A DNA stretch of 64,000 nucleotides from an uncultured Bacteroidales bacterium. Lineage in GTDB: Bacteria > Bacteroidota > Bacteroidia > Bacteroidales > P3. The stretch is from the NCBI GenBank assembly GCA_900318835.1, contig ONLW01000011.1, forward strand, positions 1-64,000, given 5' to 3'. Position numbers and translations under genes: made by a program. The notes below the pieces were generated by a model, which was given only the letters and a program-made list of their open reading frames with translations, ran no database searches and was not told the DNA's origin. Shown here piece by piece: positions 28,540 to 37,686 of the stretch (position 1 is its first letter; each line of letters opens with the position of its first letter).

Positions 28540-29919
28540 ATGAAATATGATTTAATGGTGATTGGCAGCGGTCCGGGAGGCTATGTGGCTGCCGTGAAAG
28601 GTGCCCAGCTGGGCCTGAAGACTGCCGTTGTGGAACGCGAAAACCTGGGTGGCATTTGCCTCAACTGGGGTTGCATCCCCACCAAGGCTTTGATGAAGAG
28701 CGCACAGGCCTTCAACTATGCCAAGCATGCCGCTACCTATGGCTTCAAGGCCGAGGGGGTGGAGCCCGACCTCAACGCCATGGTCGACCGCAGCCGTGGT
28801 GTGGCCTCGACGATGAACAAGGGGGTCGAGTTCCTTCTCAAGAAGAACAATGTCGATGTTATCAACGGCACCGCCAAGGTGTTGCCCGGCAAGAAGGTGA
28901 GTGTGGACGGCACCGAATATGAGGCCGACCATATCATCATCGCCACGGGTGCCCGCAGCCGTGTGATGCCCGCCATGCCCCAGGACGGTAAGCGTATCAT
29001 CGGCTACCGCGAGGCTATGACCCTCCGCGAGCAGCCCGCCAGAATGCTGGTGTGCGGCAGCGGCGCTATCGGAAGTGAGTTTGCTTTCTTCTACCAAAGC
29101 ATTGGCACTCAGGTGACCCTGGTGGAGTTCATGCCCCAGATCCTCCCCAACGAGGACGAGGAGGTAGCTGCCCAGATGAGCCGTTCGTTCCGTAAGATGG
29201 GCATGAAGGTGATGCCCAGTTGCTCGGTGGAAAAGGTTGACATCGAGGGCAATGTGTGCCATGTTACTGTGAAAGACCTGAAGAAAAACACTGAAACTGT
29301 CGTCGACGTCGACGTGGTGCTGAGCGCTGTGGGCGTGGTGACCAATCTGGAGAACCTCGGCCTCGAGGAGACCGGCATCAAGTTTGAGCGTGGCAAGATT
29401 GAGGTCAACGACTGGTACGAGACCAATGTCCCCGGCTACTATGCCATCGGCGATGTGGTCCATGGTCCCGCCTTGGCCCATGTGGCTTCGAAGGAAGCTA
29501 TTTGCTGCGTGGAGCACCTGGCCGGAAAGGAGGCCCATCCCGTAAACTATAGTAATGTCCCCGGTTGCACCTACACCACTCCCGAGGTGGCCAGTGTGGG
29601 CCTCACCGAGAAGAAGGCCGTCGACGCCGGCTACGAGGTGAAGGTGGGCAAATTTTTCTTCAAGGCCAGCGGCAAGGCCACGGCGGCCGGCAACACCGAC
29701 GGCTTCGTGAAGATTGTGGCCGACGCCAAGACCGACCTCATCCTGGGTTGCCACATGTGTGGCGACAATGTCACCGAGATGATTGCCGAGGCCGTTGTTG
29801 CCCGCGAGAAGGGCATGACCGCCCGCGAGTTGGCACAGGCCATCCACCCACACCCCACCATGAGCGAGGGCGTCATGGAGGCTCTGGAGGCTGTCCACGG
29901 CGAAGCCATCCACGGTTAA
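28540..29919 (+). CDS. lpdA: dihydrolipoyl dehydrogenase
   Basis: The 459-residue flavoprotein has the FAD-binding GSGPGGYVAAVKGAQLG, the redox-active disulfide in GGICLNWGCIPTKAL (CxxxxC, about residues 41-46), the NAD-binding CGSGAIGSEFAFFY and the C-terminal catalytic His-Glu in HPHPTMSEGVMEAL. It reoxidises lipoyl groups of 2-oxoacid dehydrogenase or glycine cleavage complexes. No E1 or E2 gene is adjacent. Two genes follow closely on the same strand. Confidence 0.95.
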   Translation: MKYDLMVIGSGPGGYVAAVKGAQLGLKTAVVERENLGGICLNWGCIPTKALMKSAQAFNYAKHAATYGFKAEGVEPDLNAMVDRSRGVASTMNKGVEFLLKKNNVDVINGTAKVLPGKKVSVDGTEYEADHIIIATGARSRVMPAMPQDGKRIIGYREAMTLREQPARMLVCGSGAIGSEFAFFYQSIGTQVTLVEFMPQILPNEDEEVAAQMSRSFRKMGMKVMPSCSVEKVDIEGNVCHVTVKDLKKNTETVVDVDVVLSAVGVVTNLENLGLEETGIKFERGKIEVNDWYETNVPGYYAIGDVVHGPALAHVASKEAICCVEHLAGKEAHPVNYSNVPGCTYTTPEVASVGLTEKKAVDAGYEVKVGKFFFKASGKATAAGNTDGFVKIVADAKTDLILGCHMCGDNVTEMIAEAVVAREKGMTARELAQAIHPHPTMSEGVMEALEAVHGEAIHG

Positions 29920-29937
29920 GAATAATAATCCGGAATA

Positions 29938-30909
29938 GTGAAGATATTGCCCAAAAAGCGCGTGAAAGTGGCTGAAGGCCTGCATGTGTGGATTTCGAAT
30001 CACTTCTGCAACAGTGATTTCGGAATCCACGACATGGATGGTCGACACTTCGACAGCCGTCGTTTTGTGATGACGGGCACGCCGGGCACGGGCTTTATCG
30101 AACGCGACAGTGAAAGCCACAGCTATCATGTGTATGTGCGAGCGTGCGTGGCTGGGCAAAAGCCCAGCTACCGTCGCATGCTCTTGGGACGGGAGCCCAG
30201 TTTCGACAAAGCCCTCGCGGCAGCCAACAAGGCAATGGCCAATTGCAGCGACCCTTACAAGAAGGACCTTCTGGAACACTATGCCAATGCCCTGACGGTG
30301 GCTCAAAGTGCGGAGTATGCCGAACGTGTCATCCGTGGCATCAAGGACAAGATGGGTCACAAGAACGACCAGTTCATGTCGGGCGTGTTGGGGCACTACA
30401 AGAACAGGATCCGTCACATGAGGCACGACATGAGTTCGGTGGTTTGGCATGTGAGGGAACATTGCTCCGAGGAGACCTACCAGGCCTATTGCGAGGCGGT
30501 TGACGCTTTTTCGCAGGTGGCAGCCTGCCGACGCATCTGGTATTACGACCGTTCGTCGAAGCGGCCTTTCGTGCAGATGTTCTTCGGTGTGGGAGTGTTT
30601 GATTTCATCCACTCCGAGGTCTATCTGCCCTATATGTGTACTCCTGACGGGACACACTACTACCTGCTGCCCGATGTCGCCATCGTGGCGCGTAGCAATG
30701 CCGATTTCGACGTGGTGCCGCTCAAGGGGCTGACCGTCGTGTGCCAGGAAATGGCCATCGAGGAGGTCAACGAGTCGATGTTGGGCTACATGGGCGATGC
30801 CGCCAGCATGATCAAGATTCCGGAATTCGACTTGAATTTCTACTTCAACCACCTGCACCCCGTGGTGCGGTTTGTCGAAGCATTTGATAAACTGAAAGCA
30901 ACTCTTTGA
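29938..30909 (+). CDS. conserved protein of unknown function
   Basis: The 323-residue protein starts at a GTG 18 bp after lpd. There is no signal peptide or transmembrane segment. It is rich in His, Tyr and Met, with a helical middle part (about 95-190) and a beta-rich C-terminal third. I do not recognise a family. It lies between lpd and an M23 peptidase, which also starts with GTG 6 bp downstream, so it is part of the same transcript. Confidence 0.7.
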   Translation: MKILPKKRVKVAEGLHVWISNHFCNSDFGIHDMDGRHFDSRRFVMTGTPGTGFIERDSESHSYHVYVRACVAGQKPSYRRMLLGREPSFDKALAAANKAMANCSDPYKKDLLEHYANALTVAQSAEYAERVIRGIKDKMGHKNDQFMSGVLGHYKNRIRHMRHDMSSVVWHVREHCSEETYQAYCEAVDAFSQVAACRRIWYYDRSSKRPFVQMFFGVGVFDFIHSEVYLPYMCTPDGTHYYLLPDVAIVARSNADFDVVPLKGLTVVCQEMAIEEVNESMLGYMGDAASMIKIPEFDLNFYFNHLHPVVRFVEAFDKLKATL

Positions 30910-30915
30910 GGAAAA

Positions 30916-31899
30916 GTGAAGAAACCACGCCATACCTACCGCTTTAATCCCCATACCTTGAGGTATGAGAAATTTTTTGTGCCACTGCGCGAGAAAGTGC
31001 GTCGCATCAGTTTCAATGTGCTGTTCGGCGTGGTGCTCGGTGTAGTGCTGGTGGTGGTGGGCATGCAGTTTATGGAGTCGCCCTCGGAGCGTGCCCTGAA
31101 ACGCGAGCTTTCCAAGTTCAAGCGTCAGTCGAAGGTGCTCAACGCCCGTGTGGCGCGTGCCGAGAAGGTGCTGCAGAACCTTGAGGAACGCGATGATGCC
31201 CTCTACCGTACCATCTTTTCGAGCGAACCTGTCAGCCCCGCTGAACGCTACAGCGGCATCGGTGGTGTGGAACGCTATGCTGAGTTCGACGAACTGGAAA
31301 ACGGCGAGCTCCTCAAGATGACCACCAAGCGCGTCGACGACCTCACCAAGCGCCTCTATGTCGAATCGAAGTCATTGGACGAGATTTACGAGATGGCGCG
31401 CACCAAGAACGAACGTATGGCTGCCATGCCGGCCATCCTGCCGATGGCCAAGAACAAGTGCAAGGTTGTCAGTGGTTTCGGATTGCGCTTTCATCCCATT
31501 CTGAAGTATCACCGCATGCATACCGGCATTGACATGACGGCCCGCCAAGGTACGCCTATCTACGCCACGGGCGACGGCACCGTGGTGACTGCTGGCCGCA
31601 ACCCCGAAGGATATTCCGGCTACGGCGTGGTGGTTATCATCAACCACGGTTTTGGCTTCCAGACGCTCTATGCACACATGAACAACACCTCTGTCAGAAA
31701 CGGGCAGAGGGTGAAGCGTGGCGAACAGATTGGCACAGTGGGCAGTAGCGGAATGTCATCGGGTGTGCATCTCCACTACGAGGTCATCCTCAACGGCAAG
31801 AAAGTTGACCCCGTCTACTACTTCTTCAACGACCTTACACCTGCCGAATATGAGGAAGTCCTCGAACAAGCACGTCAGGAGAACCAGAGCATGAGTTAA
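30916..31899 (+). CDS. M23 family metallopeptidase (membrane-anchored)
   Basis: The 327-residue protein has one transmembrane helix (about 34-52), a coiled-coil region (about 60-100) and a C-terminal M23 domain (about 185-300). Zinc ligands are visible in YHRMHTGIDM (HxxxD) and GVHLHYEV (HxH). M23 enzymes with this layout cut peptidoglycan cross-links in the periplasm, often as cell-shape or division factors. The start is GTG. The next gene, ispH, begins 3 bp downstream. Confidence 0.92.
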   Translation: MKKPRHTYRFNPHTLRYEKFFVPLREKVRRISFNVLFGVVLGVVLVVVGMQFMESPSERALKRELSKFKRQSKVLNARVARAEKVLQNLEERDDALYRTIFSSEPVSPAERYSGIGGVERYAEFDELENGELLKMTTKRVDDLTKRLYVESKSLDEIYEMARTKNERMAAMPAILPMAKNKCKVVSGFGLRFHPILKYHRMHTGIDMTARQGTPIYATGDGTVVTAGRNPEGYSGYGVVVIINHGFGFQTLYAHMNNTSVRNGQRVKRGEQIGTVGSSGMSSGVHLHYEVILNGKKVDPVYYFFNDLTPAEYEEVLEQARQENQSMS

Positions 31900-31901
31900 T
31901 T

Positions 31902-32756
31902 ATGGAAATCAGGATTGACGACAACGCAGGCTATTGCTTCGGTGTGGTGAAAGCCATCGGTGCCGCCGAGGAGGAACTATCGCACGACGGCAGTCTCTAC
32001 TGTTTGGGCGACATCGTGCACAATAGCGCCGAAGTGGAGCGTCTGCGCAACCTGGGTCTCGAGGTGATCGATCACCAGCGCCTCCCCGAGCTTACGGGCA
32101 AGAAAGTGCTTATTCGTGCCCACGGCGAGCCTCCTGCCACCTATCGCACTGCCGAGCAACTGGGCATTCGTCTCATTGACGCCACTTGCCCCATCGTTCT
32201 TGCCCTCCAGCAACGTATCCGCAAGGGCTACGATGAGATGCGACGCGTCAACGGCCAGATAGTCATCTTCGGCAAACCCGGTCACGCCGAGGTGGTGGGC
32301 CTCACGGGCCAGACCGACGGCTCGGCAGTCATCGCCAGCACTCCCGACGACCTCGACAACATTGACTTCTCTCGCCCAGTCCGTCTCTATTCGCAGACCA
32401 CCAAGAGCCGTGAGGAATACCAGCAACTTATTGCCAACATCCATTCGCGACTGCCGCAAGAGGCCGACTTTGTAGCCTACGACACCATCTGCAACCGCGT
32501 GGCCAACCGTGCACGCGAACTGGAGACTTTCGCCCGTAGCGTCAATGTGCTCCTCTTTGTGGCCGGTGCCAACAGCAGCAACGGACATTATCTCTACGAA
32601 TATTGCCGCAAGGTGCAGCCACGTACCCATTTCATCGCCGACGCCGCCGACCTGCAGCGCGAGTGGTTCGACGGGGTCCATAGTGTGGGCATCAGCGGCG
32701 CCACCTCAACTCCACGCTGGCTCATGGAGGAAGTGGCCGAAAGATTAAAACAATAG
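31902..32756 (+). CDS. ispH: 4-hydroxy-3-methylbut-2-enyl diphosphate reductase
   Basis: The 284-residue protein is IspH (LytB), the last enzyme of the MEP isoprenoid pathway. The three cysteine ligands of the iron-sulfur cluster lie in GYCFGVVKAI, ATCPIV and DTICNRVANR. Substrate-binding residues are in RAHGEPPAT and GKPGHAEVVGL, and an SSNG-type block appears in ANSSNGHYLYE. The stop codon is followed immediately by the recF ATG. Confidence 0.96.
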   Translation: MEIRIDDNAGYCFGVVKAIGAAEEELSHDGSLYCLGDIVHNSAEVERLRNLGLEVIDHQRLPELTGKKVLIRAHGEPPATYRTAEQLGIRLIDATCPIVLALQQRIRKGYDEMRRVNGQIVIFGKPGHAEVVGLTGQTDGSAVIASTPDDLDNIDFSRPVRLYSQTTKSREEYQQLIANIHSRLPQEADFVAYDTICNRVANRARELETFARSVNVLLFVAGANSSNGHYLYEYCRKVQPRTHFIADAADLQREWFDGVHSVGISGATSTPRWLMEEVAERLKQ

Positions 32757-33860
32757 ATGATACTCAACAGGCTTATAGTAAACAACTTCAAGAACTACAG
32801 TGAGGCTGACGTCGAGCTCTGCGACAACGTCAACTGCTTCGTGGGCAACAACGGTGCCGGCAAGACCAACCTACTCGACGCCGTCTACTACCTTTCCTTC
32901 TGCAAGAGCTATTTCAACCCCGTCGACAGCCAGAATATAAGGCTTGGCGAGGAATTCTTTGCCATACATGGCCATTATGATGGCGACATTGCGTCGCTGT
33001 CATTGCGTCGCGGACAGGGCAAGCAGATGAAGTGGAACAAGAAGACCTACAAGGCCCTCTCCGAACATATCGGCAAGATACCGCTCGTCATGGTTTCGCC
33101 CAACGACCAGCAGCTTATCACCGGCGGCAGTGATCTTCGCCGCAAGTTCATGGATGGTGTCATTTCGCAGACAGACCACCGCTACCTCGAACACCTGATA
33201 GCTTATACCAAGGCTCTCGAGCAACGCAATCGCCTCCTCAAGCAGATGTGGGACGACCGCATGTGGGATGATGCAATGGTCGCCATCTGGGACACCCAGT
33301 TGAGTGTCAACGGCGAATACCTCACAGAGAAGCGCGTCGAGTTTGTTCGTGGCTTCTCCCCGCTCTTTGCCGAATACTACCATTGGATTGTCGGCACCGA
33401 CGAGCCCGGAATCATCGACTACCGCCACGACTCCCGCCCCATGCTTCTGCAGCTTGAGCAATGCCGTCAGGCCGACAAATATTCGCAGTACACCAATGCA
33501 GGCCCGCACAAGGATGACCTGATATTTCTGTTGAGCGAGGGTAATTCCGACTTCACCCTCAAGAAATTCGGCTCCCAAGGCCAGCAGAAAAGCTTCGCAC
33601 TGGCACTCAAACTGGCTCAGTTCCAGTACATGCTCAACCATTCGGGTGAGAAGCCCATCCTTCTGCTCGACGACATTTTCGACAAGCTCGACCTACTCCG
33701 CATCAAGCGCCTCATCGCCCTCGTCGGCAGCGACCGTTTCGGCCAGGTCCTCCTCACTGACACCCAGCCCGGTCGTGTTCAGACCATCTTCGACGAACTT
33801 CCCACCCTTGACCACAAAATCTTCACCGTCACCAACGGCACCTTAAACCTTAAACCTTAA
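32757..33860 (+). CDS. recF: DNA replication and repair protein RecF
   Basis: The 367-residue protein has the Walker A motif GNNGAGKTNLLDAVYYL (about residues 30-46), the SMC-like signature in KKFGSQGQQKSFALALKLAQ and Walker B in PILLLDDIFDKLD. RecF loads RecA at gaps with RecO and RecR. Its last codons are formed by a CCTTAAA heptamer repeat. The DUF721/DciA-like gene follows 10 bp downstream, a usual pairing in Bacteroidetes. Confidence 0.95.
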   Translation: MILNRLIVNNFKNYSEADVELCDNVNCFVGNNGAGKTNLLDAVYYLSFCKSYFNPVDSQNIRLGEEFFAIHGHYDGDIASLSLRRGQGKQMKWNKKTYKALSEHIGKIPLVMVSPNDQQLITGGSDLRRKFMDGVISQTDHRYLEHLIAYTKALEQRNRLLKQMWDDRMWDDAMVAIWDTQLSVNGEYLTEKRVEFVRGFSPLFAEYYHWIVGTDEPGIIDYRHDSRPMLLQLEQCRQADKYSQYTNAGPHKDDLIFLLSEGNSDFTLKKFGSQGQQKSFALALKLAQFQYMLNHSGEKPILLLDDIFDKLDLLRIKRLIALVGSDRFGQVLLTDTQPGRVQTIFDELPTLDHKIFTVTNGTLNLKP

Positions 33861-33867
33861 ACCTTCC
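33842..33867 (+). repeat. heptamer tandem repeat CCTTAAA
   Basis: Three perfect CCTTAAA units plus a partial fourth cover the last four codons and the stop of recF and the gap to the next gene. Related heptamers occur at 34149-34176 and 46141-46257. Confidence 0.8.
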
Positions 33868-33870
33868 CCC

Positions 33871-34155
33871 ATGCAGCCCGACCGCACACTCGACTACTTC
33901 CTGCAGATTGCCCTGCGTCGCTTGGACCATGGCGATTTTGCCGACGAGTTGCGTGTCGAGCGTGTCTACCGCCAGTTGGCCGGCGACCTCATCAGCCGCC
34001 TCACCTCCTCTGTCCAGTTCTCCCACGGTGTCCTCTCCCTGCGCCTCTCCTCGGCGGCCCTGCGCCACGAGATGATGATGCGCCGCGAGAACCTTCGCCA
34101 GCGCATCAACGACCACCTTGGCGCCGAAGTGGTTAAATCAATCTATATCCGTTAA
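33871..34155 (+). CDS. DUF721 protein, DciA-like helicase loader candidate
   Basis: The 94-residue protein matches the DUF721 family, with the typical VYRQLAGDLISRLTSSVQFSHGVL start and LSSAALRHEMMMRRENLRQRIN helix. DUF721 includes DciA, the ancestral loader of the DnaB replicative helicase. It sits directly after recF, near dnaA and gyrB, which fits a replication role. The assignment to DciA function is by family only. Confidence 0.82.
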   Translation: MQPDRTLDYFLQIALRRLDHGDFADELRVERVYRQLAGDLISRLTSSVQFSHGVLSLRLSSAALRHEMMMRRENLRQRINDHLGAEVVKSIYIR

Positions 34156-34176
34156 CCTGTAATCCGTAACCTTTAC
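34149..34176 (+). repeat. degenerate heptamer tandem repeat
   Basis: CCGTTAA, CCTGTAA, TCCGTAA and CCTTTAC follow each other with an exact period of seven. They overlap the stop codon of the DUF721 gene and fill the gap to the ABC transporter ATG. Confidence 0.7.
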
Positions 34177-34178
34177 CC

Positions 34179-35801
34179 ATGAAAAACCTCTGGAAAGCCC
34201 TCCTCATGGTCCGCGACTGCGATCCGGGCTCCTTTTGGCGCCGCCTCGTCTACCAGCTACTTGAGAGTATTCTACCATTGGTGAACCTATACCTGCTCAA
34301 GCTCTTGATTGACAGTGTTCAGGTTGGCGGAGACCCTACACTCTTTGTGCGCTACCTATTGGCCATGTGCGGCATCTTCCTTGCCAATCGCATAGTGGCG
34401 GCCCTCAGCGGTATCAACAACGATGTCCTCTCGCAGCGTCTTATCGATTACCTCAGCGACCTGTTGCAGCGGCAGTCCTCGCGACTCGACATGCAGTACT
34501 ACGACAACCCCACTTACCACGACACCCTTCACCGTGCCCAGCAGGAGGCCTCCTTCCGACCGCTGCAGATACTGGCCAACTTCAGCGCCCTGGTGGGTGC
34601 CGTCGTCTCTATCGCAGGCGTTGTGGCGCTGCTCGTCGGCGCCTCCTGGTGGGTCATCGTCGTCATGATAGTGGCCGTCCTGCCTGGATTCGCCGTCCGT
34701 CTCTACAAAGCACGCCAAATCTATCGTTTCCGCCGCGGCAACACCCAGCTCTACCGCCGCACCTCCTACTATTCTGCACTCCTCACGGCCCGCGAATTTG
34801 CCAAAGAACTGCGTGCCTACCGCCTCGCACCACTCTTCCGTGGCCGTTTTGTTGAAGTGCGCAAAAGGCTGTCCGCCAAATTGCTCGCCATCTCTAGAAA
34901 ACTCGGCATGCTCGACATACTTTGCGCCTTTATCGAGGCCGGCGCCATGCTCGCCGTCGTATGGCTCCTTGCGCATCAGGCCTTTGTCGGAGCCATCACC
35001 ATCGGCACTTTCGTGATGCTCTTCGAGGCCTTCCGCCGCGGTCAGGGATACCTCTCCTCCCTCGTCGGCGCACTCTCCGGACTCTACGACAACCGCCTCT
35101 TCGTGGGCAATCTCTTTGAATTCCTCTCCCTCCAGCCCACTATCCTGGCCCCGGAAGAGCCAATGTCTGTGCCTGAGGAAATTACGGAGGTGGAATTCCG
35201 CGACATCACCTTCCGCTACCCCGACATGGACCGCGACGTCCTCTCGCACTTCTCGCTCCGCGCACCACGAGGGAAAATCACCCACATCGACGGCCGCAAC
35301 GGCTTCGGCAAATCCACACTCATAAAACTCCTCCTCCGCCTCTACGACCCCCAGCAGGGCACGGTGCTCCTCAACGGCATCGACATCCGACGCTTCCGTC
35401 CTGAGGAGTTACGCTCACGCTTCGGTGTTCTCTTCCAGGACTTTGTACGCTACAACCTTACTGTCACCGACAATGTCCAGCCCAACCCCACTCAAGCATT
35501 CAAACAATCAGGGAGTCAAGCAATAAAATTAGCCGGAGCCGACACCTTCGTCGACCGTCTTCCGCAGAAAGAGGCTACCGTCCTGGGACGTGTGTTCGAC
35601 GGAGGTTCCGAACTCAGCATGGGACAATGGCAGCGTCTGGCGTTGGCCCGCGCACTCGCCACCGACGCCCCGGTGATCCTTCTCGACGAACCCTCCGCCT
35701 GGCTCGACGTCGATGCCCGACACCATTTGCAGGAAACCCTCCGCACCCTTGAGTCCGACAAAATAATCCTCCTCATCACCCATTCGCAGAATCTGGATTA
35801 G
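34179..35801 (+). CDS. ABC transporter, fused permease and ATPase
   Basis: The 540-residue protein has a six-helix exporter membrane domain (about 1-310) and a nucleotide-binding domain (about 330-540). Motifs are Walker A (GRNGFGKST), the Q-loop (VLFQDFVRY), the signature LSMGQWQRLALARAL and Walker B (PVILLDEPSAWLD). It is an exporter-type half transporter that should work as a dimer; the cargo is unknown. A degenerate 8-bp-period repeat (35493-35524) inserts TQAFKQSGSQAIK between the Q-loop and the signature. Confidence 0.92.
   Translation: MKNLWKALLMVRDCDPGSFWRRLVYQLLESILPLVNLYLLKLLIDSVQVGGDPTLFVRYLLAMCGIFLANRIVAALSGINNDVLSQRLIDYLSDLLQRQSSRLDMQYYDNPTYHDTLHRAQQEASFRPLQILANFSALVGAVVSIAGVVALLVGASWWVIVVMIVAVLPGFAVRLYKARQIYRFRRGNTQLYRRTSYYSALLTAREFAKELRAYRLAPLFRGRFVEVRKRLSAKLLAISRKLGMLDILCAFIEAGAMLAVVWLLAHQAFVGAITIGTFVMLFEAFRRGQGYLSSLVGALSGLYDNRLFVGNLFEFLSLQPTILAPEEPMSVPEEITEVEFRDITFRYPDMDRDVLSHFSLRAPRGKITHIDGRNGFGKSTLIKLLLRLYDPQQGTVLLNGIDIRRFRPEELRSRFGVLFQDFVRYNLTVTDNVQPNPTQAFKQSGSQAIKLAGADTFVDRLPQKEATVLGRVFDGGSELSMGQWQRLALARALATDAPVILLDEPSAWLDVDARHHLQETLRTLESDKIILLITHSQNLD
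35493..35524 (+). repeat. in-frame 8-bp-period repeat inside the ABC gene
   Basis: CAAGCATT, CAAACAAT, CAGGGAGT and CAAGCAAT are four degenerate octamers in register. They encode the peptide QAFKQSGSQAIK in a variable part of the ATPase domain. Confidence 0.7.
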
Positions 35802-35846
35802 GGGATTTAACATCTGTTAACTTAAATTCCGGCATAACAACCGCTT

Positions 35847-35882
35847 AGGGCACCCGTTCAAGCCACGAATGCCCTTTTTTTT
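35847..35882 (+). terminator. Rho-independent terminator
   Basis: AGGGCA (35847-35852) pairs with TGCCCT (35870-35875), with TTC/GAA pairs inside the loop and a run of eight T after it. It ends the lpd-to-ABC gene series. Confidence 0.75.
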
Positions 35883-35913
35883 GCACCTAATTCATTGTAT
35901 CATATAGCGATAA

Positions 35914-35990
35914 ACTACCTACCATCTCCTTACCAACTCCTAACCAACTCCTACCATAGTAGGTGTTGATAGGGTGTAGGTGGGGTGTTG
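35914..35990. repeat. CCATGG-centred mirrored repeat, copy 5
   Basis: Left wings ACCATCTCCT and ACCAACTCCTA run into the centre CCTACCATAGTAGG, then the right wings GTGTTGATAGGGTGTAGGTGGGGTG. It lies between the ABC and leucyl aminopeptidase genes; a GTTAACATTTT motif follows. Confidence 0.82.
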
Positions 35991-36095
35991 CCGTTTAAGG
36001 GTTGTTAACATTTTCGTTTTTTTTGTCGGCTGGCACAATAAAAGCCGCGCCGGGGCGTTACTTTTTATATTACTTACTTTATTAAAATAGATACT

Positions 36096-37547
36096 ATGAT
36101 TTACACGTTGCAAGATATCAACCCGAAGGAATACGAAGGTAGCTTGATTTTTCTTTATGGTGACGAGTGTGCGGAGAGGAACTTGCCGTTGGGAAGAAGG
36201 GAGTTGGAGAGTGTAAAGCGGAAAGAGGAAAAAGAAAAGAGTTTTGTGGTGGGGTTCGACCGGTTGCCCGAACGGTTGTATTTTGTCAGGTTCGACAGTG
36301 AGCGTCCCGCTCCGGAGGTGCAGGAGGGTCTGCGCCGTCAGGCCGTTGAGGTGCTGAAAATGATGGAGAAGGACGATGTGAAGGATGTGGCGCTGTGCGG
36401 CGAGGGTACGCTGCCGGAAGAGATGGCCGCTTTTGTTGAGGGCCTGACGCTGGCGGACTACAGTTTCGACCGTTTCTGCTCGAAAGACCGTTTTCATGTG
36501 GACCAGTTAATAATCAACTCGGTGTATTTTACTCAGGAAGAACTGGATGCCCAGCAGCGGTTGTGGAACCGTGTGTTTTGGTGCCGCGAGTGGGTCAACC
36601 TTCCGGTACAGGATCTGAACGCTGCCCAGTTTGCGGAAGAGTTGCAGAGTGTGGCGGAAAGCTTTGAGAATGTGAAGTGCACGGTGATGGACAAGCGGAA
36701 AATCGAGAGCCTGCGCATGGGCGGCTTGCTGGCTGTGAACCGGGGCAGCGTGGATGAGCCTCGCTTTGTAGTGCTAGAATACAACGGACTCAAGCAATCA
36801 AGCAATCAAGCAATCAAGCAATCCCCCATCTGTTTGGTGGGCAAGGGCATCATGTATGATACCGGCGGTCTGAACATCAAGCCCGAGGATTATATGCAGG
36901 AGATGAAGAGTGACATGGCGGGAGCTGCGACAATGGCAAGCGTGGTGTTTGCTGCAGCCGACAATGCGCTTCCAGTACATGTGGTGGCCCTCCTGCCGCT
37001 GACCGACAACCGTCCTGGATTCAACGCCTATGCTGCCGACGATATCCTCACCATGTATGACGGCACGACCGTCGAAGTGGTGAACACCGACGCCGAGGGC
37101 CGCCTGATTCTGGCCGACGCCATTGCCTATGCCGTGAAGAATTATAATCCACGCGTCATCATCGACGCCGCCACGCTGACGGGTGCCGCAGTGAGAGCCA
37201 TCTCCACTTTCGGCATTGCTGCCATGCAGCAGAATGCCGGGCGCGAGCTGGAAATGCTCAAGATTGTCGGCAACGAGGTGTATGAGCGTCTGGTTGAGTT
37301 CCCAATGTGGAAAGAATATGACGAGCTCATCAAGAGCGATTTCGCCGACCTGCGCAACTGTGGCAACACACCTCAGGCAGGCACCATCACGGCTGGCAAA
37401 TTTCTGGCGCACTTCGCCAAAGAGGTTCCTTACGTCCACCTGGACATCGCAGGCGTGGCCTATTTCACCAAGGCACAGCACTATTTCCGTGCGGGCGCCA
37501 GCGGATATGGCGTGAGACTGCTTTATGCGTATTTGCAGATGCAATAA
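36096..37547 (+). CDS. pepA: leucyl aminopeptidase (family M17)
   Basis: The 483-residue enzyme has the M17 metal-binding blocks VGKGIMYDTGGLNIKP (Lys and Asp ligands) and VNTDAEGRLILADA (Asp and Glu ligands, Arg). It removes N-terminal residues from peptides with two metal ions, normally as a cytoplasmic hexamer. A perfect four-unit octamer repeat (36791-36822) adds the peptide KQSSNQAIKQS just before the catalytic domain, between VLEYNGL and PICLVGKG. A change of one octamer would shift the frame and destroy the enzyme. Confidence 0.93.
   Translation: MIYTLQDINPKEYEGSLIFLYGDECAERNLPLGRRELESVKRKEEKEKSFVVGFDRLPERLYFVRFDSERPAPEVQEGLRRQAVEVLKMMEKDDVKDVALCGEGTLPEEMAAFVEGLTLADYSFDRFCSKDRFHVDQLIINSVYFTQEELDAQQRLWNRVFWCREWVNLPVQDLNAAQFAEELQSVAESFENVKCTVMDKRKIESLRMGGLLAVNRGSVDEPRFVVLEYNGLKQSSNQAIKQSPICLVGKGIMYDTGGLNIKPEDYMQEMKSDMAGAATMASVVFAAADNALPVHVVALLPLTDNRPGFNAYAADDILTMYDGTTVEVVNTDAEGRLILADAIAYAVKNYNPRVIIDAATLTGAAVRAISTFGIAAMQQNAGRELEMLKIVGNEVYERLVEFPMWKEYDELIKSDFADLRNCGNTPQAGTITAGKFLAHFAKEVPYVHLDIAGVAYFTKAQHYFRAGASGYGVRLLYAYLQMQ
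36791..36822 (+). repeat. perfect octamer repeat (CAAGCAAT)4 inside leucyl aminopeptidase
   Basis: Four identical CAAGCAAT units stand in the linker between the N-terminal and catalytic domains. Eight is not a multiple of three, so slippage by one unit would frameshift the gene. Confidence 0.92.
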
Positions 37548-37549
37548 GG

Positions 37550-37677
37550 CCTCACCCCCGCCCCCTCTCCGAGCGGAGAGGGGAGTAGAATGATAAATAA
37601 TAATGTATAACAGATAAAACAACCGACAGCTCAGGTACCTACCCCCCTCTCCGTACGGACAGGGGCTGGGGGTGAGG
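37550..37677. repeat. MITE/REP-like inverted repeat element
   Basis: The 128-bp element starts with CCTCACCCCC and ends with GGGGGTGAGG. Each half contains a hairpin: CCCCTCTCCGAGCGGAGAGGGG and CCCCTCTCCGTACGGACAGGGG. The middle is AT-rich. It fills the gap between leucyl aminopeptidase and pdxA. Confidence 0.8.
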
Positions 37678-37686
37678 CTGATTACA

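Noticed and set aside
28552-30954. 800-codon open frame opposite lpd and the following gene
   Set aside because: It is antisense to an unmistakable dihydrolipoyl dehydrogenase and spans two genes; no family features are seen in it.
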